This document shows positions 13,807 to 20,855 of a stretch of 25,231 nucleotides of DNA, piece by piece (positions within the stretch are counted from its first letter, which is position 1; each line of letters starts with the position of its first letter). The notes beneath the pieces were generated by a model, which searched no databases, was not told the origin of the DNA, and was given only the letters and a program-made list of their open reading frames with translations. A program made the translations under genes and the position numbers. Origin of the DNA: Pseudomonadota bacterium (GTDB taxonomy: Bacteria > Myxococcota > Myxococcia > Myxococcales > Myxococcaceae); NCBI GenBank assembly GCA_023424585.1, contig JAFADT010000463.1:1-25231 (forward strand), read 5' to 3'.

Positions 13807-15036
13807 TCAGCTCCGGTAGCCCGAGTCGGGCTCGGTCTCCAGGTCCTCGTCCGGGTCGTAGGGGTCGTCCTCCGGCGGCAGGAGCCCGGCCGGCGCGTCG
13901 CGGCCCAGCGCCTGGCGCGCGGCGTGGAAGCCCACCGCCCCCAGGCCCACGAGGAACGCGATGGGCCCCACCGCGAGCTTCACCCCCGCGAGCGCCCAGA
14001 GCAGGCTCACGCTCACCGCGCCCACCGGCGCCCACCGCAGGAGGCCCGGGCGCTCCACGTCCGGCCGCAGGGCCGCGAGTACCAGCACCGACAGGAGCAC
14101 CAGCAGCGGCAGCTCCGACAAGGGCAGGTCCCAGCCCGAGCGCGCCGCGACGCCGCCCCCCGCGCTGTAGAGCGAGTCATCCGAGGGCCGCGTCGTGGGC
14201 AGCACGCGCAGCTCCGGCGGCGCGCCACGCACGCTGCCCGGCACCGGCGCGTTGTCCGGCACCCGCGAGCCGTCCGCCAGCCCCTTGCCCCAGGGCAGGA
14301 AGAGGGCCACCACGCACACCGCCACGCCCGCCAGCGCCAGCACCCGCGGGAAGCCCAGCAGCGAGCGGAGGTCGAAGTGGCGGCCCACGCCATCCGGCTC
14401 CGCGATGACCAGCCGGTACTGCTCCACGGCGATGAGCGCCGTGCCCGCCGCCCAGAGGGGGAAGAGCAGGTTGAACCCGGAGAGCAGCCGCACCGACAGC
14501 GCCACCAGCAGCAGCGTGAACGCGGCGGGCACCTCCGGCCGCATCAGCACCAGCGGCACGGAGTCCACCCAGCCGGGCGCGTCGCCGCCGCGGCGCAGCT
14601 CCCGCGCCACGACCGCCACGCAGCCCACCAGCGTCAGCAGCGTCCCCAGCACGCCCACGCTGGGGAAGAAGGGGAGGATGGACAGCACCAGCGAGAACGC
14701 CACCACCCCCACGCCCAACACGCTCTGCGAGTGGCCCGGCACGTCCTTCAGCCAGCGCGGGCCCGTGTACGGCTCCTCGTCCTCGAGCTCCTCCGGCGGA
14801 GGCTGCGCGCGGGCGCCGCGCGACGGCGCGGTGGCGCGACCCGGCGGACCGTCCTCCTCCTCGTCCATGATCTCCGACGCATAGGCCGGCTCGGAGGCGG
14901 GGCGGCTGGGACGCGAGCCGCGGACGCTGCTCGCACGCGGGGGCGGGAGCTGGCGGGCCGGCATCTTCGCTCCGCAGTTCTCGCAGTAGGCCAGGCGGAC
15001 GTCCGCCGCGTTCTCACCGCACTCGGGGCACTGCAT
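13807..15036 (-). CDS. Zinc-ribbon multi-helix membrane protein, unknown function
   Basis: A 409-residue protein from the ATG at 15036, with GAGGTGG upstream; an in-frame start at 15117 would add a 27-residue Arg/Pro-rich piece. The N-terminus is a zinc ribbon: MQCPECG (Cys3, Cys6) and YCENCGAKMPAR (Cys18, Cys21). A disordered Pro/Arg/Ser/Glu linker to about residue 100 includes an acidic MDEEEDG. About eight hydrophobic helices follow, interrupted by a loop rich in Pro, Ser and Asp, then an acidic tail (PPEDDPYDPDEDLETEPDSG). No CXXCH, WWD or thioredoxin motif is present, so it is not a known Ccm component. Myxobacteria have many proteins with a short zinc ribbon fused to membrane helices. 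It lies on the same strand between ccmG and ccmH, with gaps of 153 and 115 bases, so it may have its own signals. Confidence 0.78.
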   Translation of the reverse strand: MQCPECGENAADVRLAYCENCGAKMPARQLPPPRASSVRGSRPSRPASEPAYASEIMDEEEDGPPGRATAPSRGARAQPPPEELEDEEPYTGPRWLKDVPGHSQSVLGVGVVAFSLVLSILPFFPSVGVLGTLLTLVGCVAVVARELRRGGDAPGWVDSVPLVLMRPEVPAAFTLLLVALSVRLLSGFNLLFPLWAAGTALIAVEQYRLVIAEPDGVGRHFDLRSLLGFPRVLALAGVAVCVVALFLPWGKGLADGSRVPDNAPVPGSVRGAPPELRVLPTTRPSDDSLYSAGGGVAARSGWDLPLSELPLLVLLSVLVLAALRPDVERPGLLRWAPVGAVSVSLLWALAGVKLAVGPIAFLVGLGAVGFHAARQALGRDAPAGLLPPEDDPYDPDEDLETEPDSGYRS

Positions 15037-15189
15037 GGAAGCCCACCTCGCTGGGACCGGGGCCGGGGGGAGCCCCTGCGCACGACGCCGACAGCAGGGA
15101 CTTACTACGGATGCCACACCTCCCGCGAGGCGGCCCCGGGAGCTCCCTGCCGGCTCCCGGGCGCCTGCCGTCCGAGCGGGCGGCGTGAC

Positions 15190-15750
15190 TCAGTCTTGAC
15201 GCGCGGCCTCCGCGGAGGAGCCGGCCAGCGGCTGGTTCAGCTCCTTCACCCGCCGCGCCAGCGTCTGCGGATCGATGGGGCCCACGTGCTTGCCCCGGAT
15301 GATGCCCTTCGCGTCGATGAAGTACGTCTCCGGCACGCCCGCGACGCCGTAGTCCACCGCCATGCGCGAGCGCTCGTCCATCAGCTGCGGGAAGCTGGCC
15401 CCCATGCGGCGCAGGAAGTCGCGCGCGTTGGGCTCCGTGTCCTCGAAGACGACGCCCATGAAGACGGCCTGCGCGCCCAGCTCGCGCGAGCCCCACTCCA
15501 GCACCGGGTGCTCGTACTTGCAGGGCCCGCACCACGAGGCCCAGAAGTTGATGACCGCCGGGCGGCCCTGGAGGTCCGAGAGCTTCACGGGGTCGCCGCC
15601 GTCCAGCGGCTTGAGCGCGAAGTCCGGCGCGGCCGTGCCCTTCAGCATGAACGGCACCTCGTGCGGATCCCGCCCGAAGCCCTGGAAGAGGACGAAGAGC
15701 AGCGCCGCGCCCACCGCGGCGAACAGCAGGGGGAGGCGCCAGCGCTTCAT
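15190..15750 (-). CDS. ccmG: CcmG/DsbE thioredoxin-like protein
   Basis: A 186-residue periplasmic thioredoxin-fold protein held by an N-terminal helix (about 5-24). The active site is WASWCGPCKYE (Cys74, Cys77), and the cis-proline loop is GVPETYFIDAKG, both typical of CcmG/DsbE. It passes electrons to CcmH so that apocytochrome c cysteines stay reduced for haem attachment. The start ATG overlaps the ccmF stop by ATGA, showing translational coupling. A gap of 153 bases follows before the zinc-ribbon gene. Confidence 0.92.
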   Translation of the reverse strand: MKRWRLPLLFAAVGAALLFVLFQGFGRDPHEVPFMLKGTAAPDFALKPLDGGDPVKLSDLQGRPAVINFWASWCGPCKYEHPVLEWGSRELGAQAVFMGVVFEDTEPNARDFLRRMGASFPQLMDERSRMAVDYGVAGVPETYFIDAKGIIRGKHVGPIDPQTLARRVKELNQPLAGSSAEAARQD

Positions 15751-17762
15751 GCCGCCCCCCGCTCGGCGTCACCGCCGGCCAGGGGAGGCGAGGCCCCCAC
15801 CGCCGGCGCGTCCGCGCGCAGCACCGCCGCCCGGCGCTGCGGCCACACGGCGATGAGCGTGCCCAGCAGCAGCAGCGGCAGGCTGTACCAGATCCACCCC
15901 ACCAGCGGGAACACCCAGACGTTGAAGCTCGCCGTGCCCGTCGTCTCGCTGAAGGCCATCAGCGAGATGTAGAGGTCCTCCTTCGGCGACTCGCGCACCG
16001 CGGGCGTGCCCACGGGGTCCGTGCTCCGCTCGTAGTAGTTCATGCGCGGACGCAGCTCCGTCACGCCGCCGTTGGGCGCCGTCACCTCCAGGCGCGCGGC
16101 GACGAAGGTGCGGTGCGGCTCCTCGCCGCTGGTCAGCCCCACGTACTTCATCTGGTAGCCGTCCAGCATCAGCGTGCCGTCCTTCTTCAGCGTGCCGGAC
16201 GTGTGCTTCACGTACGCGCTGGAGGCCGCCACGGCGACGATGATGAGCACGATGCCCAGGTGCACCACGTAGCCGCCGAAGCGCCGGCGCGCCTTGCCCG
16301 TCGCGGTGGTCAGCGCCGTGACGAAGCCCTCCTTGCGCTCCGTCATGCGCACGCGCACCGGCACCGCCAGCTCGCGCAGCGTGATGACGGTGACGAAGCC
16401 GGCCAGGCCGAACGTGAGCAGCGGGTACACGCCGCGCAGCCCCGCCGCGTAGCACGCCGCCGTGATGACCACGCCCACCGCCGCGGGGATGAGGAACTGC
16501 CGGCGCAGCGTGGCCTTGTCCGGCGTGCCCCAGGGCAGCACCGGGCCCACGCCCATGAGGAAGAGCACCGCGATGCCGCCCGGCACCGCCATCTTGTTGA
16601 AGTACGGCTCGCCCACGCTCACGCGGATGCCGCGCACGGCCTCAGACACCAGCGGGTAGAGCGTGCCCAGCAGCACCGTGAAGGTGATGGCCACGAACAC
16701 CAGGTTGTTCACCAGGATGCTCGCCTCGCGCGACATCATGGACGACAGCCGGCCCTCCGGCGCCAGCAGGTGTCCGCGCGTGGCCAGCAGGCCAATGCAC
16801 ACCACCAGCAGGATGGCGATGAAGACGAGGAACGTGGGCCCGATGTCCGACTGGGTGAACGAGTGCACCGAGTTGAAGATGCCGGAGCGGGTCATGAACG
16901 TGCCCAGGATGGTGAGCACGAACGACGCCAGCGCGAGGCTCAGCGTCCACAGCTTCAGCATCCGCTTGCGCTCCTGCACCATGGTGGAGTGCATGAACGC
17001 CGTGGACGTCAGCCACGGCAGGAACGACGCGTTCTCCACCGGGTCCCACGCCCAGTAGCCGCCCCAGCCCAGCACGGCGTACGCCCACCACGAGCCCAGC
17101 ACGATGCCCAGCGTGAGGAACATCCACGCGATGAGCGTCCAGCGCCGGAGCGGCGCCATCCACGCCTCGCCAATCTCCCCGCGCAGCAGGCCCGCCACGG
17201 CGACGCCGAACGGCACCGTCATGCCCACGTAGCCCGCGTAGAGCATGGGCGGGTGGATGATCATCAGGAAGTGGTTCTGCAGCAGCGGGTTCGGGCCCGG
17301 GCCGTCCGCCGGCACCGGCGTCACCGCGCCCCAGGGGTTCGCGGGGCCCGCGATGAGGAAGGCGAAGAAGACGCCCACGGCCAGCATGGTGCCCAGCGCC
17401 AGCTGCATGTAGCGCGCGTGCTCCTTGCGGTGCACCCAGGCGAACGCCGCCACGTAGGTGCCCATGATGAGGCCCCAGAAGAGGATGGACCCCTCCAGCG
17501 CGCTCCACAGCGACACGATGGTGTAGATGAGCGGCGTCGCGCGGCTGCCCACCTGGGCCACGTACTTCACGCTGAAGTCGTGGCTGATGAGCGCCTCCAC
17601 CATCACCAGGTTGCTGCCGATCATGCACGCGGCGAAGCCCCACACCGCGCGCAGCACCCAGGGGTAGCTGGCGTCGCTGCGGCGCAGGCCGCCCACCAGC
17701 CCCAGGACGGCGCCGAACGCCGCGAAGGCCAGGCCCGCGAGGACCAGCCCATAGCCCAGCAT
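15747..17762 (-). CDS. ccmF: CcmF haem lyase subunit
   Basis: A 671-residue integral membrane protein that joins haem to apocytochrome c in the periplasm. The ATG at 17762 gives the family-like start MLGYGLVLAGL; a GTG at 17771 overlapping the ccmE stop (GTGA) would add three residues and is a fair alternative. The WWD haem-handling motif is present as GWGGYWAWDPVENASFLPW. The surrounding conserved pieces are NPLLQNHFLMIIHPPMLYAGYVG with its histidines, and later LTSTAFMHSTMVQERK. About 15 hydrophobic helices are visible, with a large periplasmic segment near the C-terminus before the last helix, as in E. coli CcmF. Length is normal for the family. Confidence 0.95.
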   Translation of the reverse strand: MLGYGLVLAGLAFAAFGAVLGLVGGLRRSDASYPWVLRAVWGFAACMIGSNLVMVEALISHDFSVKYVAQVGSRATPLIYTIVSLWSALEGSILFWGLIMGTYVAAFAWVHRKEHARYMQLALGTMLAVGVFFAFLIAGPANPWGAVTPVPADGPGPNPLLQNHFLMIIHPPMLYAGYVGMTVPFGVAVAGLLRGEIGEAWMAPLRRWTLIAWMFLTLGIVLGSWWAYAVLGWGGYWAWDPVENASFLPWLTSTAFMHSTMVQERKRMLKLWTLSLALASFVLTILGTFMTRSGIFNSVHSFTQSDIGPTFLVFIAILLVVCIGLLATRGHLLAPEGRLSSMMSREASILVNNLVFVAITFTVLLGTLYPLVSEAVRGIRVSVGEPYFNKMAVPGGIAVLFLMGVGPVLPWGTPDKATLRRQFLIPAAVGVVITAACYAAGLRGVYPLLTFGLAGFVTVITLRELAVPVRVRMTERKEGFVTALTTATGKARRRFGGYVVHLGIVLIIVAVAASSAYVKHTSGTLKKDGTLMLDGYQMKYVGLTSGEEPHRTFVAARLEVTAPNGGVTELRPRMNYYERSTDPVGTPAVRESPKEDLYISLMAFSETTGTASFNVWVFPLVGWIWYSLPLLLLGTLIAVWPQRRAAVLRADAPAVGASPPLAGGDAERGAA

Positions 17763-17767
17763 TCCGT

Positions 17768-18262
17768 TCACGGCGCCCCCGGCGGCGTCGCGGTCGCGGT
17801 GGTGGCGCCCTCGGCCAGCGTGTCCTGCCACTTGCGCGGGGACTCGCCTTCCTTGGGCGCGCGGTACTCGTTGGAGTGGTTCACCATCAGCCGGTTGGAT
17901 GTGAAGACGCCGGACTTGTCATAGGTGCCCTCCACCACGACACCGATCTTCTCGCGGAACATCTGCGGCGGCGTCTCCAGCGAGCGCACGTGCACGCTCT
18001 GCGCGTCCGGCTGCGCGCTGTCCGCCACGCGGAAGTCCAGCGTGGTGTGGGACTCGTTCCACTGGATGCTGCCCGGCTGCACCACGCCGCCCAGGCGGAT
18101 GGTGGCCGTGTAGGCCTTGTCCCCGTTGGAGAGGAGCTCCGACGGGCTCCAGTAGTAGACGAGGTTGTCCCCGATGTTGCCGAAGGCGATGAAGCCCAGG
18201 CCCGCGCCGGCGAAGAGCAGGGCTCCCAGCGCGATGAGGCGGTTGCGGTTGACGGGCGTCAT
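17768..18262 (-). CDS. ccmE: CcmE haem chaperone
   Basis: A 164-residue membrane-anchored periplasmic protein that binds haem covalently on its way to apocytochrome c. The ATG at 18262 has AAGGAG 7 bases upstream, which rules out the longer in-frame start at 18379 that reads through ccmD. The N-terminal helix lies at about 9-29. The haem-binding motif is HSNEY (His129 and Tyr133), matching the HXXXY of the family. Before it come the usual OB-fold strands, for example IRLGGVVQPGSI and VVVEGTYDKSGVF. The C-terminal tail is Thr/Ala/Pro-rich. Follows ccmD directly. Confidence 0.92.
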   Translation of the reverse strand: MTPVNRNRLIALGALLFAGAGLGFIAFGNIGDNLVYYWSPSELLSNGDKAYTATIRLGGVVQPGSIQWNESHTTLDFRVADSAQPDAQSVHVRSLETPPQMFREKIGVVVEGTYDKSGVFTSNRLMVNHSNEYRAPKEGESPRKWQDTLAEGATTATATPPGAP

Positions 18263-18266
18263 GGGC

Positions 18267-18437
18267 TCACTCCTTCGAATCAGCGGAGGCGCGGGGACGG
18301 CGCGCCCAGAGGGACACCGAGTAGAGCACGAAGGCGGCCACGGAGATGCCGTAGCACGCCTGCACATACCCCCAACCACCCTGGAGACGGCCGCTGCCCA
18401 CCTGGGCCAGCAGCATCAGCGACGTCAGCGAGGTCAT
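18267..18437 (-). CDS. ccmD: CcmD-like small membrane protein
   Basis: A 56-residue gene, short enough to be missed by most gene callers. It reads MTSLTSLMLLAQ at the start, then WGYVQACYGIS, a single helix VAAFVLYSVSLWA, and a basic-then-polar tail (RRPRASADSKE). The WGYVxxxYG pattern before the helix is what CcmD proteins share. The ATG is 2 bases after the ccmC stop, and the TGA is 4 bases before the ccmE ATG, with the ccmE ribosome site AAGGAG formed by its last codons. CcmD helps release haem-loaded CcmE from the CcmABC complex. Its presence completes the CcmABCDE set. Confidence 0.85.
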   Translation of the reverse strand: MTSLTSLMLLAQVGSGRLQGGWGYVQACYGISVAAFVLYSVSLWARRPRASADSKE

Positions 18438-18439
18438 GT

Positions 18440-19153
18440 TCAGGCCACCTTCGAGGAATGGGACGCGCGCAGCGCGGGGTCATCCGTGGGCAGCGCGTCC
18501 GGCAGCGCCACCTCCGCCTTCCGCTCCGCGAGCGCGATGCGGTAGCGGTGCACCATGAAGAGGATGAGCAGCGCCAGCATGCCGAACGCGGACACGCGCA
18601 GGGGCAGCACCATCTGCGGGTCCACCGTCTTGGGGCTGGACTGCACCTGGTGGAGGCTGCGCCACCAGCGCACGGAGAACCACACGATGGGCAGGTTGAT
18701 GGCCCCGATGATGGCCACCACCGCGCTCCACACCGCGCGCTTCTCCGGGTCCTCCACGAAGCGCCGCAGCACCAGGTAGCCCGTGTAGGACACCAGCAGG
18801 ATGGCCTCCGACGTCAGGCGCGGATCCCACGACCAGTACACGCCCCACGTGGGGCGGCCCCAGATGGAGCCGGTGATCATGCCCAGCGTGCCGAAGAGCA
18901 GGCCGACCTCCGCGGAGGCCTCCGCCATCGCGTCCGTCTTCCACGACTGGCGCAGCAGGTACGTCACCGCGGCCACGAAGTTGATGAACATGGCCATCAT
19001 GGCCATCCACTGGAGCGGCACGTGGACGTACATGATGCGCTGCACGTCGCCCATCTCCCGGTCCGGCGGTGCCCACGCGAGGCCCAGCCACCAGCCCGCG
19101 CCCAGCAGTGCCAGCGTCAGCGCCGGCAAGCCAAACTTGACGAACTTGTTCAT
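18440..19153 (-). CDS. ccmC: CcmC haem-handling membrane protein
   Basis: A 237-residue protein with six hydrophobic helices. The WWD motif is WGRPTWGVYWSWDPRLTSE, flanked by the histidine in MYVHVPLQWMAM and another in MVHRYRI, which fit the two haem-ligand histidines of CcmC. It loads haem onto CcmE. The ATG at 19153 follows the ccmB stop by 3 bases. The C-terminal tail after the last helix is longer than in E. coli CcmC (about 35 residues, LPDALPTDDPALRASHSSKVA in part). Confidence 0.94.
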   Translation of the reverse strand: MNKFVKFGLPALTLALLGAGWWLGLAWAPPDREMGDVQRIMYVHVPLQWMAMMAMFINFVAAVTYLLRQSWKTDAMAEASAEVGLLFGTLGMITGSIWGRPTWGVYWSWDPRLTSEAILLVSYTGYLVLRRFVEDPEKRAVWSAVVAIIGAINLPIVWFSVRWWRSLHQVQSSPKTVDPQMVLPLRVSAFGMLALLILFMVHRYRIALAERKAEVALPDALPTDDPALRASHSSKVA

Positions 19154-19156
19154 CCT

Positions 19157-19861
19157 TCAGTCCTCGATGACCCGGGGAAACAGCACGAAGCCTACGCCCC
19201 AGTAAATCAGATTGAACCCCAGCAGCAGCCCCTGCCATGAGCCCAGCTGCTGCATCGGGTCACCCTGGAGTACGAGCGTGGTCCCCTTGGCAGCGGAGAG
19301 GAGGGCCGGGATGACGAGCGGGAACAATAGCAGAGGCAGCAGCACATCCCGGGCCCGGGCGTTGCTGGAGATGGCCGCGTACACGGTCCCCGGGGCGCTG
19401 AGCGCCAGGCTGCCCAGGACCAGGATGCCCGCCAGGTCACCGACCCCGGTGACGATGCGCACGCCGTAGAGGGCCACCATCACGGGCACCAGCAGCATTC
19501 CCAGTGCCAGCAGCAGCAGGGCGTTGCCCAGCGCCTTGGACAGGAAGATGGCGCGCGCGTCCGCGGGGGCCAGGCGCACGCCGTCCAGGCAGGCGTTCTC
19601 CGTCTCCACGCGGAAGGACTCGCCCAGCGACAGCACGCTGGCGAAGAGGATGGCCAGCCACAGGTAGCCGCCCGCGTTGCGCTCCAGGAGCTTCGTGTCC
19701 GGGCCCAGCGCGAAGGAGAAGAGCAGCAGCGTGGCCATGGCGAAGAACACCAGCGCGTTGAGCCGCGCGCGGGTGCGCCACTCGATGAGCAGGTCCTTGC
19801 GCAGGAGGACGAGCGTCGTCGTCAGCAGGCCCGGCCGGCGCCTCGCGTTGGGCGCGCTCAT
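19157..19861 (-). CDS. ccmB: CcmB ABC-transporter permease subunit
   Basis: A 234-residue membrane protein, six hydrophobic helices. It begins with a basic cytoplasmic segment, then LLRKDLLIEWRTRARLNALVFFAMATLLLFSFALG read in parts, which is the characteristic CcmB opening (xxRDLxLxxR..). Later LFPLVIPALLSAAKGTTLVL matches the conserved LPLxxPxLI segment. With CcmA it forms the ATPase that drives release of holo-CcmE. The ATG at 19861 overlaps the ccmA stop as ATGA, so the two are translationally coupled. Confidence 0.92.
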   Translation of the reverse strand: MSAPNARRRPGLLTTTLVLLRKDLLIEWRTRARLNALVFFAMATLLLFSFALGPDTKLLERNAGGYLWLAILFASVLSLGESFRVETENACLDGVRLAPADARAIFLSKALGNALLLLALGMLLVPVMVALYGVRIVTGVGDLAGILVLGSLALSAPGTVYAAISSNARARDVLLPLLLFPLVIPALLSAAKGTTLVLQGDPMQQLGSWQGLLLGFNLIYWGVGFVLFPRVIED

Positions 19862-20523
19862 GCCGCCACCGCCCGGCCGTCCTGGAGGTGCAGCCGCTCC
19901 TCGCACAGGCTCAGGCCCTGCTCGATGAGGTGCGTGGCCAGCACCACCGTGGTCCCCGCCGCCTTCAGCTCCGCGATGACGCGCTCCATGTCCACGATGC
20001 CCGCGGGGTCCAGCTCTCCAAAGGGTTCGTCCAGCAGCGCCAGGGCGGGGGCCTTCATCAGGAGCCTCGCGATGGCCAGGCGCTTGCGCATGCCCGCGCT
20101 GAAGCCCCGCACCGGGCTGTCCGTGCGGCGCGTCAGGCCCACCCGGTGGAGCAGCGCGTCCGCGACGTCCCGCGGCGCGTCCACGCCCAGCAGGCGCCCC
20201 AGCACCAGCAGGTTCTGCTGCGCGGTGAGGTCCTCGTAGAGGAAGCTGGCGTGGGACAGGAGCGCCACCTCGCGGCGCACCGCCTCGCGCTCCTTCACGG
20301 CGTCCCGGCCCAGCACCTCCACGCGGCCCGCGGTGGGCCCGAGCGCGGTGGCCACGAGGCGCAGCAGCGTCGTCTTCCCGGAGCCGTTGTGGCCGGTGAG
20401 CAGCAGCGAACGGCCGGCGGGCAGCGCGTAGGTGAGGCGCGCCAGCGCCCACCGTCGCCCATAGCGCTTGCTCACGTCGTGGAGGGCGAGCGCGGGCGCG
20501 GATCCAGGGGGGGGAGGGGGCAT
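19858..20523 (-). CDS. ccmA: CcmA ABC-transporter ATPase subunit
   Basis: A 221-residue ABC ATPase, first gene of the ccm operon. It has Walker A GHNGSGKTT (44-52), signature FSAGMRKRLAIARLL, Walker B LALLDEPFGELD and the switch histidine in LATHLIEQG. The ATG at 20523 gives the normal CcmA length; its ribosome site is weak, and an upstream in-frame start at 20727 would add about 68 residues of non-conserved sequence that overlap the exoL promoter region. A short Pro-rich N-terminus (MPPPPPGSAP) precedes the domain. The divergent exo arm starts 332 bases away. Confidence 0.9.
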   Translation of the reverse strand: MPPPPPGSAPALALHDVSKRYGRRWALARLTYALPAGRSLLLTGHNGSGKTTLLRLVATALGPTAGRVEVLGRDAVKEREAVRREVALLSHASFLYEDLTAQQNLLVLGRLLGVDAPRDVADALLHRVGLTRRTDSPVRGFSAGMRKRLAIARLLMKAPALALLDEPFGELDPAGIVDMERVIAELKAAGTTVVLATHLIEQGLSLCEERLHLQDGRAVAA

Positions 20524-20771
20524 CGGCGGGCCGTTTCGTAGCCGGAAAACCCGCTGTTCACCAGTGAAACCCCTGGGGTCGCTCGCCTGAGGACAAGAAG
20601 TTTTTACGCCTGCTTCTTCCGCCGCCTCCTCCGGGGCACTGAAAGGTTTTCGCCACGGGTGGGCGCTCGGCTGCCCTGGTACCCTCAGGTAGGACCCACG
20701 TCGGCGCGTTCTTGCCCCTCGGGGCACGGGGTTTCCCGGGGTTCCGGGGGATTTTCAGCACCTACCTGCCC

Positions 20772-20787
20772 TGGCATCCAGCATGCA
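20772..20787 (+). promoter_or_regulatory. Sigma-54 (-24/-12) promoter of the exoL operon
   Basis: TGGCATCCAGCATGCA has the essential GG (20773-20774) and GC (20785-20786) 12 bases apart and agrees with TGGCACG-N4-TTGCW except at three positions. The predicted start is near 20798, so the leader is about 58 bases, ending in a good ribosome site for the ATG at 20856. From memory, the M. xanthus operon starting at MXAN_3259, whose first gene is the equivalent of exoL, is an Nla6 target like the exo operon; this site fits that. Confidence 0.68.
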
Positions 20788-20802
20788 CACACGGAGGCCG
20801 GG

Positions 20803-20827
20803 GCTCGCTCCGTTGGGGGGAGCGAGC
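20803..20827 (+). other. Stem-loop in the exoL leader RNA
   Basis: GCTCGCTCC (20803-20811) and GGAGCGAGC (20819-20827) form a 9-bp perfect stem with a 7-base loop. It begins about 5 bases after the predicted sigma-54 start, so it would be a hairpin at the very 5' end of the transcript, ending 17 bases before the ribosome site AGGGAGG (20845-20851). No U tract follows. It is a candidate 5' stabiliser or translation control element. Confidence 0.5.
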
Positions 20828-20855
20828 AGACGGCGAGAGCCGCGAGGGAGGCGTG

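Larger units (their letters stand above)
20524..20855. promoter_or_regulatory. Divergent intergenic region between ccmA and exoL
   Basis: About 330 bases without a credible gene. On the plus strand it contains the sigma-54-type promoter of exoL and a leader stem-loop. Upstream of the promoter lie an inverted repeat CAGGTAGG / CCTACCTG (20686-20693 and 20761-20768), a near-palindrome TGCCCC-TC-GGGGCA (20713-20726), and a 9-bp direct repeat CTGCCCTGG (20671-20679 and 20766-20774, the second copy running into the -24 element). For ccmA on the minus strand I see no convincing housekeeping promoter. Confidence 0.55.

Noticed and set aside
16113..17924. Long plus-strand frame opposite ccmF.
   Set aside because: Antisense shadow with extreme His/Arg content; ccmF on the minus strand is certain.
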